From contig NZ_DATJCS010000020.1 of assembly GCF_035497915.1 (NCBI RefSeq), positions 1 through 64,000 on the forward strand: DNA of 64,000 nucleotides. The letters run 5' to 3'. The stretch is from Serpens sp035497915 (GTDB lineage: Bacteria > Pseudomonadota > Gammaproteobacteria > Pseudomonadales > Pseudomonadaceae). Position 1 is the stretch's first letter; the number at the start of each line of letters is the position of its first letter. The notes beneath the pieces are model-generated. The model was not told where the DNA came from. It saw only the letters and a program-made list of their open reading frames with translations, and searched no databases. This document shows, piece by piece, positions 36,216 to 44,956 of the stretch. Made by a program: the position numbers and the translations under genes.

Positions 36216-37160
36216 TTACAGACCGATGTGCCGGCGCACGGCGCTGAGGCCGTCGTCGCCGCTGAAGGTGGTGACACCGTCGAGCCAGCGCTCGAGGACG
36301 GCCGGGTTGGCCTTCAGCCAGGTCCTGGCCACCACTTGCGGGTCCTGCTTGTCGAGCACCTTTTCCATCAGCTGGCTTTCGATCTCGACGCTGAACTGCA
36401 GGTTGTTGAGCAGGCGGCCCATGTTCGGGCAGCGCGTCTCGTAGTCGCTCGGTACGGCGGTGTAGACCTTGGCGGCGCCGAAGTCGGGACCGAACACCGC
36501 GTCACCGCCGTCCAGGTAGGTGATGTCGAACTGGGTGTTCATCGGATGCGGCGCCCAGCCGAGGAACACCACCGGCTTCTTCTGGCGGATGGCGCGCTGC
36601 ACCTGCACCAGCATGCCGGCCTCGCTGGACTCCACCATGCGGAAGCCGCCCAGCTCGTACTGGTTGGCGTCGATCATCTGCTGGATCAGCAGGTTGCCGT
36701 CGTTGCCCGGCTCGATGCCGTAGATACGGCCGCCCAGCGCGTCCTTGAAGCGGGCGATGTCCTGGAAGCTCTTCAGCCCGGCCTCGGCGGCGTAGCTGGG
36801 CACCGCCAGGGTGTACTTGGCGCCATCCAGATTGGGCGTGGGCAGTACCTTGATGCCGTCGTTCTTCAGGAACGGCTCGACGATGCTGTCCATCGACGGC
36901 GCCCAGTAGCCAAGAAAGGCGTCGATCTGGCCATTCTTCACGCCGGTGAAGGCGATCGGCACCGAGGCCATCACCTTGCGGGGCTTGTAGCCCAGGCCCT
37001 CGCTGAGGGTCATGGCCACGCCGGTGGTGGCGGCGATGTCGGCCCAGCCGATTTCGGCGAAGCGTACCGGCTGGCAGCTGGCCGGCTCGGCGGCCAGGGC
37101 GGGCTGGGCAAGGGCGGCGCACAGCAGGGCGGCGCCGCTCAGGGTGAGGCGTGCGTTCAT
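36216..37160 (-). CDS. choX: Choline ABC transporter substrate-binding protein
   Basis: This 314-residue OpuAC-family periplasmic protein has a signal peptide of about 23 residues (ending ALA). It has VRFAEIGWADIAATTGVAM, FLGYWAPSMDSIVEPF near residue 85 and VVFLGWAPHPMNTQFDITYL near residue 215, the aromatic cage regions of ChoX-type proteins. Its start overlaps the choW stop by 4 bases. It is the third gene of choV-choW-choX. Confidence 0.88.
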   Translation of the reverse strand: MNARLTLSGAALLCAALAQPALAAEPASCQPVRFAEIGWADIAATTGVAMTLSEGLGYKPRKVMASVPIAFTGVKNGQIDAFLGYWAPSMDSIVEPFLKNDGIKVLPTPNLDGAKYTLAVPSYAAEAGLKSFQDIARFKDALGGRIYGIEPGNDGNLLIQQMIDANQYELGGFRMVESSEAGMLVQVQRAIRQKKPVVFLGWAPHPMNTQFDITYLDGGDAVFGPDFGAAKVYTAVPSDYETRCPNMGRLLNNLQFSVEIESQLMEKVLDKQDPQVVARTWLKANPAVLERWLDGVTTFSGDDGLSAVRRHIGL

Positions 37161-38056
37161 GACGGATCCTGTGTCGTGGAGCGGGAGGTGAACAAGCGGT
37201 CGAACCAGGCGCGCAACGCGCCGTGCGCCGGACGCGGGGTGCCGAAGCTTTCGGTGATGCGGTCGAGGATGATCGCCAGCAGCACCACGGCCATGCCGCT
37301 TTCGAAGCCCAGGCCGATGTCCAGGCGCTGGATGCTGGCCAGCACGTCGTTGCCCAGGCCGCCGGCGCCGACCATCGAGGCGATGATCACCATCGACAGC
37401 GCCATCATGATGGTCTGGTTGACCCCGGCCATGATCGACGGCAGCGCGTTGGGCAGCTGCACCTTGAACAGCAGCTGGCGGCGGTTGCAGCCGAAGGCCT
37501 GGCCGGCTTCCACCAGTTCGCGGTTGACCTGGCGGATGCCCAGGTTGGTCAGGCGCACCGCCGGCGGCATGGCGAAGATCACCGTGGCGAGGATGCCCGG
37601 CACGCGGCCCAGGCCGAACAGCATGGCGGCGGGAATCAGGTAGACGAACGCCGGCATGGTCTGCATGAAGTCGAGCACCGGCCGGATGATCGCGGCCACG
37701 CGGTCGCTGCGCGCCGCCCAGATGCCCAGCGGCACGCCGAGCAGCAGGCTGATCAGCGTCGCCGAGAAGGTCAGCCCGAGGGTGACCAGGGTCTGTTCCC
37801 AGAAGCCGGTCAGCAGGATCAGCGCGAAGGCCACGGCGGTGAACAGCGCGAAGCGCACGCCGATGCGCCACAGGCCCAGGCCTGCAATCAGGGCGATCAG
37901 CAGCCAGGCGGGCGGCAACATCAGCAGCGCCTCGATGCCTTCGGAGAAACCGGCGACCACCTGGCCGGCGCTGTCGAAGGCGCCGCCATGGTTGTCCAGC
38001 AGGTTCTGCACGCCGTCGTTGATCCAGCTGCCGAGGTCGAGGGTCTTGTCGCTCAT
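37157..38056 (-). CDS. choW: Choline/betaine ABC transporter permease
   Basis: This 299-residue membrane protein has about six to seven helices. It has the ProW/OpuA permease signature ALPSIMAGVNQTIMMALSMV near residue 205 and the EAGQAFGCNRRQLLFKVQLP loop that contacts the ATPase. It overlaps choV by four bases. It forms the channel of the choline uptake system. Confidence 0.9.
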   Translation of the reverse strand: MSDKTLDLGSWINDGVQNLLDNHGGAFDSAGQVVAGFSEGIEALLMLPPAWLLIALIAGLGLWRIGVRFALFTAVAFALILLTGFWEQTLVTLGLTFSATLISLLLGVPLGIWAARSDRVAAIIRPVLDFMQTMPAFVYLIPAAMLFGLGRVPGILATVIFAMPPAVRLTNLGIRQVNRELVEAGQAFGCNRRQLLFKVQLPNALPSIMAGVNQTIMMALSMVIIASMVGAGGLGNDVLASIQRLDIGLGFESGMAVVLLAIILDRITESFGTPRPAHGALRAWFDRLFTSRSTTQDPS

Positions 38057-39255
38057 GCCTGGCCCCCCTTGAGCTGGGTGAGCACGGCGGTCTTGCTGAT
38101 GGCGCCGCAGTAGTTGCCGTCCTCATCGACCACCGGCACCGGGCCGGGGCTTTCCACCAGGCGTTCGATCACCTGCTCCAGCGAGGCGCCGGCGGCCATG
38201 GGCTCGACGCTTTCCAGCGATTCGCTGTGCACGCGCGCGCCCTGGTCTTCCTCGACCAGTTGGGCGGCCTGTTCGCGGCTGATCATGCCGCGCAGGTTGT
38301 TGTCCTCGTCGATGACGATGCCGAACGCCTTGTTCTGCTCCTCCAGCGTGCGGCACACGGTGGATGCCCGCGGCGCCTTGCCGTTGTGCACGAACATCGG
38401 CACGTCGTCGCTGGTCAGCTGGCCGGCGGTCAGGTAGCGGCTGGTGTCCACGGCATCGAAGAAGTTCCGCACATAGTCGTTGACCGGGTTGTCGATCAGT
38501 TCCTGCGGCGTGCCGACCTGGATCAGTCGGCCGCCTTCCATGATCCCGATGCGCGAGCCGATGCGCAGGGCTTCTTCGATATCGTGGGACACGAACAGGA
38601 TGGTGCGCCGGTGCTGGCGCTGCAGTTCCAGCAGCACGTCCTGCATCTCGCGGCGCTTGAGCGGATCGAGGGCGGAGAAGGCCTCGTCCATGATGATCAG
38701 CGAAGGGTCCACGGCCAGCGCGCGGGCCAGGCCGACGCGCTGCTGCATGCCGCCGGACAGCTCGTGGGGGAACTTGTCGGCGAAGGGGGCCAGGCCGACC
38801 TGTTCGAGCACCGCCATGGCGCGGGCTTCCCGCTCGGCGCGGGCCACGCCGGCGACTTCCAGGCCGAAGGCGGCGTTGTCCAGCACGCTGCGCCCGGGCA
38901 TCAGCGCGAAGGACTGGAACACCATGCTCATGTCGCGGCGGCGCAGTTCGATCAGTTGCGCCTCGGGCAGGGTGGCGATGTCCTGGCCGTCGATGAACAC
39001 GGCACCGGCGCTGGGTTCGACCAGCCGGTTGACGAGGCGGATCAGGGTCGACTTGCCCGAGCCGGAGAGACCCATGAGCACGAAGATCTCGCCTTCCTGG
39101 ACACTGAACGAGACGTCGCAGACGCCGATCACGTTGCCGGTGTCGGCCAGGATACGGTCCTTGTCATGGCCCTGTTCGAGGAGGCGGATGGCCTGTTGTG
39201 GGTCGGGGCCAAACACCTTGTAGAGGTGCTCGACGACGATTTTTCCATGCGACAT
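38053..39255 (-). CDS. choV: Choline/betaine ABC transporter ATP-binding protein with CBS domains
   Basis: This 400-residue protein has the Walker A LMGLSGSGKSTLIR near residue 60, the signature LSGGMQQRVGLARA near residue 168 and Walker B LIIMDEAFSALDP near residue 188. Two CBS domains follow (about residues 285-400), as in ProV/OpuAA, where they sense ionic strength. First gene of the uptake operon; ATG at 39255 has AAAGGAG upstream. Confidence 0.92.
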   Translation of the reverse strand: MSHGKIVVEHLYKVFGPDPQQAIRLLEQGHDKDRILADTGNVIGVCDVSFSVQEGEIFVLMGLSGSGKSTLIRLVNRLVEPSAGAVFIDGQDIATLPEAQLIELRRRDMSMVFQSFALMPGRSVLDNAAFGLEVAGVARAEREARAMAVLEQVGLAPFADKFPHELSGGMQQRVGLARALAVDPSLIIMDEAFSALDPLKRREMQDVLLELQRQHRRTILFVSHDIEEALRIGSRIGIMEGGRLIQVGTPQELIDNPVNDYVRNFFDAVDTSRYLTAGQLTSDDVPMFVHNGKAPRASTVCRTLEEQNKAFGIVIDEDNNLRGMISREQAAQLVEEDQGARVHSESLESVEPMAAGASLEQVIERLVESPGPVPVVDEDGNYCGAISKTAVLTQLKGGQA

Positions 39256-40100
39256 GGAAAGGCTCCTTTGGCTATCTCCCCTCATCCACGGCCTGGCGCA
39301 CGGCCATGGACGGTCGCCGGAACGCGGCATAGGCCGGCCCGCTGGCGGGGGCGTGATGAATGGGGCTGGCAGGGCGAGTACGCGACAAGACCCGGCCCAT
39401 GCGGAACTTCCGGCCGCGTCGCACAACTGTGCCAGTCCCCTCGAAATGTGCGGTTTCAATGTTTCTTGCCATGTTCGAATGTTCTTCGATTCGGGCAGAA
39501 CGAAATGAAAACGTCAGGCGTCATTAATTCTTGAATAACTTGACGCGCTATTCTCGCGATCAGGGTCCGCTCGCTTGGGGCTGAATACTTCACCCTGTGC
39601 AAACAGTGTGAATGGACCTCGATCCGATCGAGCTGCGAAACCTTAACAGAAGGGTTGGGGGTCGGGTCAACCCTTGGAAGCCGCGCCGGGCGTGGTTCTA
39701 GCTCGCATACTCCCCCTGGAGGCCAGGTATCACGGGGGCTTCGGGAAAGTCGAAAAAGTTCAGAAAAAATCGTGGGCGGGGCAACTTGCGCGCCGTTCTG
39801 GAGTGAATCTGGCGAGAGGGAGGGGCGGGTTCCGGTGGATTTTTTGTCTTCGGAGAGATCGTGCGGGGAAGTTGCGGTTTGGAGAGGATTTGGGAGTTTA
39901 CAGCCTTATTCAAGGCGCAACTTACATGCGCTGGAAGACTATTCTGCGCGAGTAAATTAATTCAATTGCAGGTCGGTCGGTGCAGTTGCGGCTGCTGTGT
40001 GCACACCGCCTCGGCGGCCAGGAAAAACGCTGACCGCTCTACGATGGCGGGCACCCCTTGCATGACCCGCCATTGCGCACGGTGCCCTGGATTGCCCGCT
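39256..40100. other. 845-base stretch with no supported gene
   Basis: Short open frames here lack ribosome sites, signal or domain patterns and look random. The part at 39440-39560 is AT-rich and probably carries the minus-strand choV promoter. The part at 39640-39920 is G/A-rich on the plus strand. I see no RNA gene, terminator or inverted repeat that I would defend. Confidence 0.4.
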
Positions 40101-40862
40101 TCAGGCCCGGCTCAGCCAGCCCATCACCAGGCGGTTCATCCAGGCCGGGGCCAGTTGGCCGCTCAGGTACAGCAGGCGGAACTGCCAGCCCACCGGGCGG
40201 TGCACGGTCGGGCCATGGGCCTGTTGCCAGGCGGCCTGGGCGATCTGTTCGGCATTCAGCTTCACGCTCAGGCGGCGCATCACCGGCGGGGTGACGCGCT
40301 GGCTGGCGACCATCGGCGTGGCCACGAACAGCGGCATCAGGTCGCCGACGCGAATGCCGTGCCCGCGCCATTCCAGCTCCAGCGCCTCGGTCAGGCCGCG
40401 CACCGCGAACTTGCTGGCCGAGTAGCTGGCCATGCTGGGCACGCCGTATTGCGCCGAGGCCGAGCTCATGTTGATCACCTGGGCGTTGGCGGTGCGCTTC
40501 AGATAGGGGAAGGCGGCATGGCACAGGTTCAGCAGCCCGAGCACGTTGATGTTCAGCGTGCGGGTGTGTTCTTCCAGGGCCAGCTCGGCGAACGGCCCGC
40601 AGCGCAGGATGCCGGCGCCGTTGAACAGCAGGCGCAACTGGCCGTCATGATCGGCGCAGAACGCCGCCAGGGCCTCGCGCACCGCATCGGCATCGGTGAC
40701 ATCCAGCACCCGGTGCCAGGCGCCGCCCAGTTCCTCGGCCAGCGCGGTGAGTGCGCCGCGGTCGATGTCCAGCAGGCCGACGCTCCAGCCCTGGCGATGA
40801 AACAGTCGCGCGGTGGCGGCGCCGATGCCCGACGCCGCGCCGGTGATCAGGATGTTGTGCAT
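40101..40862 (-). CDS. Short-chain dehydrogenase/reductase
   Basis: This 253-residue classical SDR has the NAD(P)-binding TGAASGIGAATARLF at the start and NGAG near residue 85. The catalytic serine is in NMSSASAQYG and the YSASK motif is near residue 148. A leucine-rich C-terminus with a hydrophobic tail (FRLLYLSGQLAPAWMN) suggests a lipophilic substrate or membrane contact. It is next to an esterase gene on the same strand. The substrate is unknown. Confidence 0.88.
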   Translation of the reverse strand: MHNILITGAASGIGAATARLFHRQGWSVGLLDIDRGALTALAEELGGAWHRVLDVTDADAVREALAAFCADHDGQLRLLFNGAGILRCGPFAELALEEHTRTLNINVLGLLNLCHAAFPYLKRTANAQVINMSSASAQYGVPSMASYSASKFAVRGLTEALELEWRGHGIRVGDLMPLFVATPMVASQRVTPPVMRRLSVKLNAEQIAQAAWQQAHGPTVHRPVGWQFRLLYLSGQLAPAWMNRLVMGWLSRA

Positions 40863-40901
40863 GTTGGCGGTCCTTTCTTGTTGTTATGGGCAAGGGCGTT
40901 C

Positions 40902-40962
40902 TGTAGGAGCGGCTTCAGCCGCGATGCTCTGTCGTAGCCCATCGCGGCTGAGCCGCTCCTAC
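40902..40962. repeat. REP pair between the SDR and esterase genes
   Basis: GTAGGAGCGGCTTCAGCCGCGA and its inverted partner lie about 18 bases apart. Confidence 0.85.
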
Positions 40963-40981
40963 ACCCCGGTGTGTTCCGCAC

Positions 40982-41908
40982 CTACGGATTGGCCAGGAAC
41001 TCCGCCACCCGCTGCACCGCCAGGTCGGCCACGTCGAGCACCCCGGCATGGGCCTGGAACACGTGCCAGCAGCCCGGATAGCGCTCCAGGCGCACTGCCA
41101 CGCCGCCGGCCTGGGCGCGTTCGGCCAGGCGCAGGCTGTCGTTGAGCAGCACCTCGTCCTCGCCCACCTGCAGCAGCAGCGGCGGCAGGCCGGCGAGGTC
41201 GGCGAACACCGGCGACAGCGAAGGCTTGTGCGGGTCGGCGCCGGGTTGGGCGGTCAGCGCGCGAGCCTGCTCGATCCACGGCAGGCTGATCATCGGATCG
41301 CCGGCCGGCGGCCGATGCAGCTGCTCGAAGCTGAGGTCGGTGACCGGCGAGAAGCACACCAGCGCGCGGGGCAGCGGCTGGCCGCGCTCCTTCAGTTCCA
41401 GGGCAGTGGTCAGCGACAGATGGCCGCCGGCCGAATCGCCGCCGAGGATGATCTGTTCTGGTCGATAGCCTTGGTCCTGCAGCGCCTGGTAGGCGGCCAG
41501 GACGTCGATCAGTTGGGCGGGATAGCGGGACTCCGGGGCCAGGCGGTACTCGATGGCGCAGACACTCAGGCCGCACTGCCGGGCCAGGGCGCCGCACAGC
41601 GCGCGGTGGGTGGCCGGCGAGCCCAGCAGATAGCCGCCGCCATGCAGGTACAGCCAGACCTGGCCGTTATCGTGCGCCGGGCGATGCCATTCGCAGGGCA
41701 TGCCACCCAGCTGGCCAGCGGTGCGGGTCACGCCGCGCGCCGGCAGGGTCAGGCTGGTCAGCGCGCGCAGCACCGCGCGTTGTCCGGCGATGGGCATTCC
41801 CGGACGAATCAGGCCACGGAACAGCAGGCGCAGGCTGGTGCGCAGGACGCCGGTCAACAGGCGCTGAGCGGTACCGGGCGGGTGGGGCAGGTCGACGTAG
41901 GCAGTCAT
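40982..41908 (-). CDS. Alpha/beta hydrolase of the hormone-sensitive lipase family
   Basis: This protein of about 308 residues has the oxyanion motif LYLHGGGYLLGS near residue 90, the nucleophile elbow GGDSAGGHLS near residue 158, an aspartate in QVGEDEVLLND near residue 252 and a histidine in GCWHVFQAH near residue 282. This is the arrangement of family IV esterases. ATG at 41908. It has no signal peptide, so it is probably cytoplasmic. It is adjacent to the lipase locus but on the opposite strand. Confidence 0.9.
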   Translation of the reverse strand: MTAYVDLPHPPGTAQRLLTGVLRTSLRLLFRGLIRPGMPIAGQRAVLRALTSLTLPARGVTRTAGQLGGMPCEWHRPAHDNGQVWLYLHGGGYLLGSPATHRALCGALARQCGLSVCAIEYRLAPESRYPAQLIDVLAAYQALQDQGYRPEQIILGGDSAGGHLSLTTALELKERGQPLPRALVCFSPVTDLSFEQLHRPPAGDPMISLPWIEQARALTAQPGADPHKPSLSPVFADLAGLPPLLLQVGEDEVLLNDSLRLAERAQAGGVAVRLERYPGCWHVFQAHAGVLDVADLAVQRVAEFLANP

Positions 41909-42293
41909 GCGGTGGGCTCCGGGCAATGAAGGGGGACACGGTAGCGCGTGCGGCGGGCGCTTGCCGATGCGTCGTTCGCACTGGAGCCGTTATGCGCGAA
42001 GGCGCTCCGCCGCATGCCCCTACCTTCGACGGGTTCGTGACCGGTTTCACGACGACGGCCGCACCGGCGTTACGTGTACGTCAGGCGGGCGCGGCCGGGG
42101 ACGCGTTCCCCCCTGTAACAGGCCAGTCCTTGGGTGGGGTGGGCGAAAGGGGTGATTCCGTATGCCAGAGCATTCGGCCGAAATGCGTGGGCGCTGGCAC
42201 GGAAACTGCCATCTCTTCACAGCTGATGTGTACAGCCCCGTCACGGGGAGGCCATTGCACGCTGCGCCTCACATCAACTGCCGCGAGATTGCC
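41909..42293. promoter_or_regulatory. Intergenic region upstream of the lipase gene
   Basis: This 385-base gap contains the sigma-54 type promoter at 42195-42210. A sizeable leader and the lipase ribosome site (CGCGAGATTGCC) follow. Activator sites of a sigma-54 enhancer-binding protein would be expected around 42050-42150, but none can be fixed by eye. Confidence 0.5.
42195..42210 (+). promoter_or_regulatory. Sigma-54 (RpoN) type promoter of the lipase operon
   Basis: TGGCAC-GGAAAC-TGCC has the invariant GG and GC dinucleotides exactly 10 bases apart, close to the consensus TGGCACG-N4-TTGC. Lipase genes of P. alcaligenes and P. aeruginosa are known to use sigma-54 promoters. The predicted start is near 42220. 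Confidence 0.7.
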
Positions 42294-43250
42294 ATGAAGA
42301 AGACCACCACCCTGCTGGCCCTGGGCCTGGGGGCCTGTCTGACCACAGGCGCCGCCCACGCTTCATTGCTCGACAGACTGTTCGGAACCTCCGACTACAC
42401 CAAGACCCGCTACCCCATCGTGCTGTCCCACGGCATGCTCGGCTGGGACAGCATGCTCGGCATCGACTACTGGTATGGCATTCCCGGCGCACTGCGCAAG
42501 GGAGGCGCCAGCGTGTACACCACCGAGGTGAGCCAGCTCAATACCTCGGAAATCCGGGGCGAAGAGCTGATCGAGCAGGTCGAGGAGATCGTCGCCCTCA
42601 GCGGCAAGCCGAAGGTCAACCTGATCGGCCACAGCCACGGCGGCCCCACCGTGCGCTACGTGGCGGCCATGCGTCCGGACCTGATCGCCTCCGCCACCAG
42701 CGTCGGCGCGCCACACACCGGTTCTGACCTGGCGGATTTTCTCAAGCTGTTTCCGGATGGCTCGCTGACCCAGACCATCGTCGCCGAACTGGTCAACCAG
42801 ATCGGCAAGATGATCCATTTCCTCTCCGGCAGCCCCAGCACCAACCCGCAGGATGCCCTGGGTTCGCTGGAATCGCTGCACAGTGAAGGCGCCGCGCGCT
42901 TCAACGCCAAGTACCCGCAGGGCATGCCGATCAAGGCCTGCGGCGAGGGCGCCTACAAGGTCAACGGTGTGAGCTACTACTCGTGGAGCGGCACCAGCCC
43001 GCTGACCAACCCGCTCGATCCCAGTGACGGCATGATGGGCGTCGCGTCGCTGACCTTCCTCGGTGGCGAGGAGAACGACGGCATGGTCGGACGCTGCAGT
43101 TCGCACCTGGGCAAGGTGATCCGCGACAACTACCGGATGAACCACCTGGACGAGGTCAACCAGTTCTTCGGTCTCACCAGCCTGTTCGAGACCGATCCGG
43201 TCACCGTCTACCGCCAGCATGCCAACCGCTTGAAGAACGACGGCCTTTGA
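42294..43250 (+). CDS. lipA: Secreted triacylglycerol lipase (family I)
   Basis: This 318-residue extracellular lipase has a signal peptide of about 23 residues (ending AHA). The nucleophile serine is residue 114 in IGHSHGG. The acidic and histidine residues are in DPSDGMMG/NDGMVGRC and CSSHLGKV. Two cysteines (KACGEG, GRCSSH) can form the disulfide known in Pseudomonas lipases. ATG at 42294. It is followed by the foldase gene, the standard pair, and should leave the cell through the type II system encoded further right. Confidence 0.95.
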   Translation: MKKTTTLLALGLGACLTTGAAHASLLDRLFGTSDYTKTRYPIVLSHGMLGWDSMLGIDYWYGIPGALRKGGASVYTTEVSQLNTSEIRGEELIEQVEEIVALSGKPKVNLIGHSHGGPTVRYVAAMRPDLIASATSVGAPHTGSDLADFLKLFPDGSLTQTIVAELVNQIGKMIHFLSGSPSTNPQDALGSLESLHSEGAARFNAKYPQGMPIKACGEGAYKVNGVSYYSWSGTSPLTNPLDPSDGMMGVASLTFLGGEENDGMVGRCSSHLGKVIRDNYRMNHLDEVNQFFGLTSLFETDPVTVYRQHANRLKNDGL

Positions 43251-43255
43251 GGTCC

Positions 43256-43281
43256 GGGGGCCATGATGGCCCCCGTTTTTT
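43256..43281 (+). terminator. Terminator or attenuator after lipA
   Basis: GGGGGCCAT/ATGGCCCCC hairpin is followed by GTTTTTT, directly after the lipA stop. Its position before the foldase gene may make less foldase than lipase (inference). Confidence 0.85.
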
Positions 43282-43357
43282 GCTTCGTACACGGGACGGG
43301 TGTTGCCCAGGTGCTTGGGCATCGGGCAGCACCGGTAACGAACAAGGAAGGTTTCTC

Positions 43358-44407
43358 ATGAAGCGTGTCCTGGTAGTCGTGCCGCTGGCCCTTCTGGTCA
43401 GTTACGCCGGTTTCCATCATCTCGGTCGCTCAACCGGCACGCCGGCGTCGCCGCCGCGTCTGGAAGGGGGCGAGCCAGCCACTGCCACGGTATCGCCGGC
43501 GCCCGAGGCGGCACGGCCTGCGGCGTCGGTCGAGGCGGTGCTGGCCAGCCTGCCGCCGTCCTTTCGCGGCACCGAGGTGGATGGCCGCTTCGAGCTGGAT
43601 GCGGCGGGCAATCTGATCGTCAGCGAGGACGTCCGCCAGCTGTTCGATTATTTCCTGGCCGCCATCGGCGAGGAACCGCTGGAGCGCACGATCGAGCGCC
43701 TGCGCGACTACATCGACGCCAGCCTGGCGGCGCCGGCCCGGGACCAGGCGCAGGCGCTGCTCGACCAGTACCTGGACTACAAGCGGCAGCTGGCGCAGCT
43801 GGAGCAGGAGCTGCCACAGCTGGCCACGCTGGACGGTCTGCGCAGCCGCGAAGCGGCGGTGCAGGCCCTGCGCGCCCGGGTGTTCAGCCCGCAGGCGCAC
43901 CAGGCCTTTTTCGCCCGCGAAGAGGGCTTCAACCGCTTCAGCCTGGAGCGGCTGGCCATTCGCCAGAACGCCGCCCTGGACGATGCGGGCAAGGCGGCGG
44001 CCATCGACCGGCTGCACGCGGCATTGCCCGAGGAACTTCACGAACAGGTGCTGCCGCAGTTGCAACAGGAGTTGCGCATGCAGACCGAGCAGCTCGGGGC
44101 GAACGCCACGCCCGGGCAGATCCGCCAGCTGCGCCAGCAGCTGGTGGGCGCCGAAGCCACCGCCCGCCTGGAGGCGCTGGATGCGCAGCGCCAGCAATGG
44201 CGCCAGCGCCTGAACGACTACCTGACCGAAAAACAGCGACTCGAGGCGCATCGGGGGCTGAGCGGCACCGAGCGGGATGCGGCGCTGCAACGGCTCATCG
44301 AGGAGCGTTTCGACGAGCGCGAGCGTCTGCGCCTGGACGCCGCCGAGCGGCTGCTGCGGGCCCGGGAAAAGATGGAAGGCCGCGCGCAGGCCGGCCTGGA
44401 GGGCTAG
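43358..44407 (+). CDS. lifO: Lipase-specific foldase (Lif)
   Basis: This 349-residue steric chaperone is anchored in the inner membrane by one N-terminal helix (MKRVLVVVPLALLVSYAGF). An alanine/proline-rich linker and a long helical periplasmic domain follow. The family motif RQLFDYFLAAIGE (consensus RxxFDYxLSA) lies near residues 90-105. It folds the LipA lipase in the periplasm before secretion. ATG at 43358 has GGAAGG upstream. Other names used are lipH and lipB. Confidence 0.93.
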   Translation: MKRVLVVVPLALLVSYAGFHHLGRSTGTPASPPRLEGGEPATATVSPAPEAARPAASVEAVLASLPPSFRGTEVDGRFELDAAGNLIVSEDVRQLFDYFLAAIGEEPLERTIERLRDYIDASLAAPARDQAQALLDQYLDYKRQLAQLEQELPQLATLDGLRSREAAVQALRARVFSPQAHQAFFAREEGFNRFSLERLAIRQNAALDDAGKAAAIDRLHAALPEELHEQVLPQLQQELRMQTEQLGANATPGQIRQLRQQLVGAEATARLEALDAQRQQWRQRLNDYLTEKQRLEAHRGLSGTERDAALQRLIEERFDERERLRLDAAERLLRAREKMEGRAQAGLEG

Positions 44408-44554
44408 GCTCAATGGGCGGCTTCGGTCTGCTTCCCCAAAGCCGTTGGCACAGAGCCCGCCGGCGCCTGCCCGGTACAGCCGGGCGAGGTGCGAGCCTGT
44501 CACGCGTGGGCCTCTGCGGTTCGATACGCAATCGATCGAGAGGAGCGTTCAGTC

Positions 44555-44899
44555 ATGGGCAAGACCTTGCACGAAGATGTCAGCAATACGGTTCTGCGTC
44601 GCATGAAGGAAAGCGGGTTCGACTTCGCGCGCGTCCATCCCATCGAGTTCTACGCCATCTTTCCCGACGAGGACGGGGCACGCAGTGCGGCACGCAACTT
44701 TCGGGGCGAGTCCCTCAATGCCCAGGTCAGTGCGCGCAGCGATGGTTCCTGGAACCTGCAGGTCAGCAAGGTGATGTACGCCACCCGCGCTGGTATCGGC
44801 GATTTCGAGCAGGGGCTGGAAGACCTGGTCGAGCCGCTCGGCGGCGTGCTGGATGGCTGGGGGGTGACCCAGGAGCTGGTCGCCGCCAAGTCGGAGTGA
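44555..44899 (+). CDS. RraB-family protein
   Basis: This 114-residue cytoplasmic protein is like the ribonuclease E inhibitor RraB (IEFYAIFPDEDGARSAARNF; RSDGSWNLQVSKVMYATR; DWG-like DGWGVTQEL at the end). ATG at 44555 has GAGAGGAG upstream. The function in this genus is not established; in E. coli RraB binds RNase E. It sits between the lipase foldase and a LuxR-type regulator, 58 bases before the latter. Confidence 0.8.
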   Translation: MGKTLHEDVSNTVLRRMKESGFDFARVHPIEFYAIFPDEDGARSAARNFRGESLNAQVSARSDGSWNLQVSKVMYATRAGIGDFEQGLEDLVEPLGGVLDGWGVTQELVAAKSE

Positions 44900-44956
44900 A
44901 CGACCGCGCCGCCGCGGCTTCGGCCCGCGGCGGCGCGCGTCCCTCGGGGTGTTTGC

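Noticed and set aside
39655..39960. Overlapping small open frames in the gap upstream of choV
   Set aside because: Two frames on the same strand are open because of G/A-rich sequence; no ribosome site, signal or domain.
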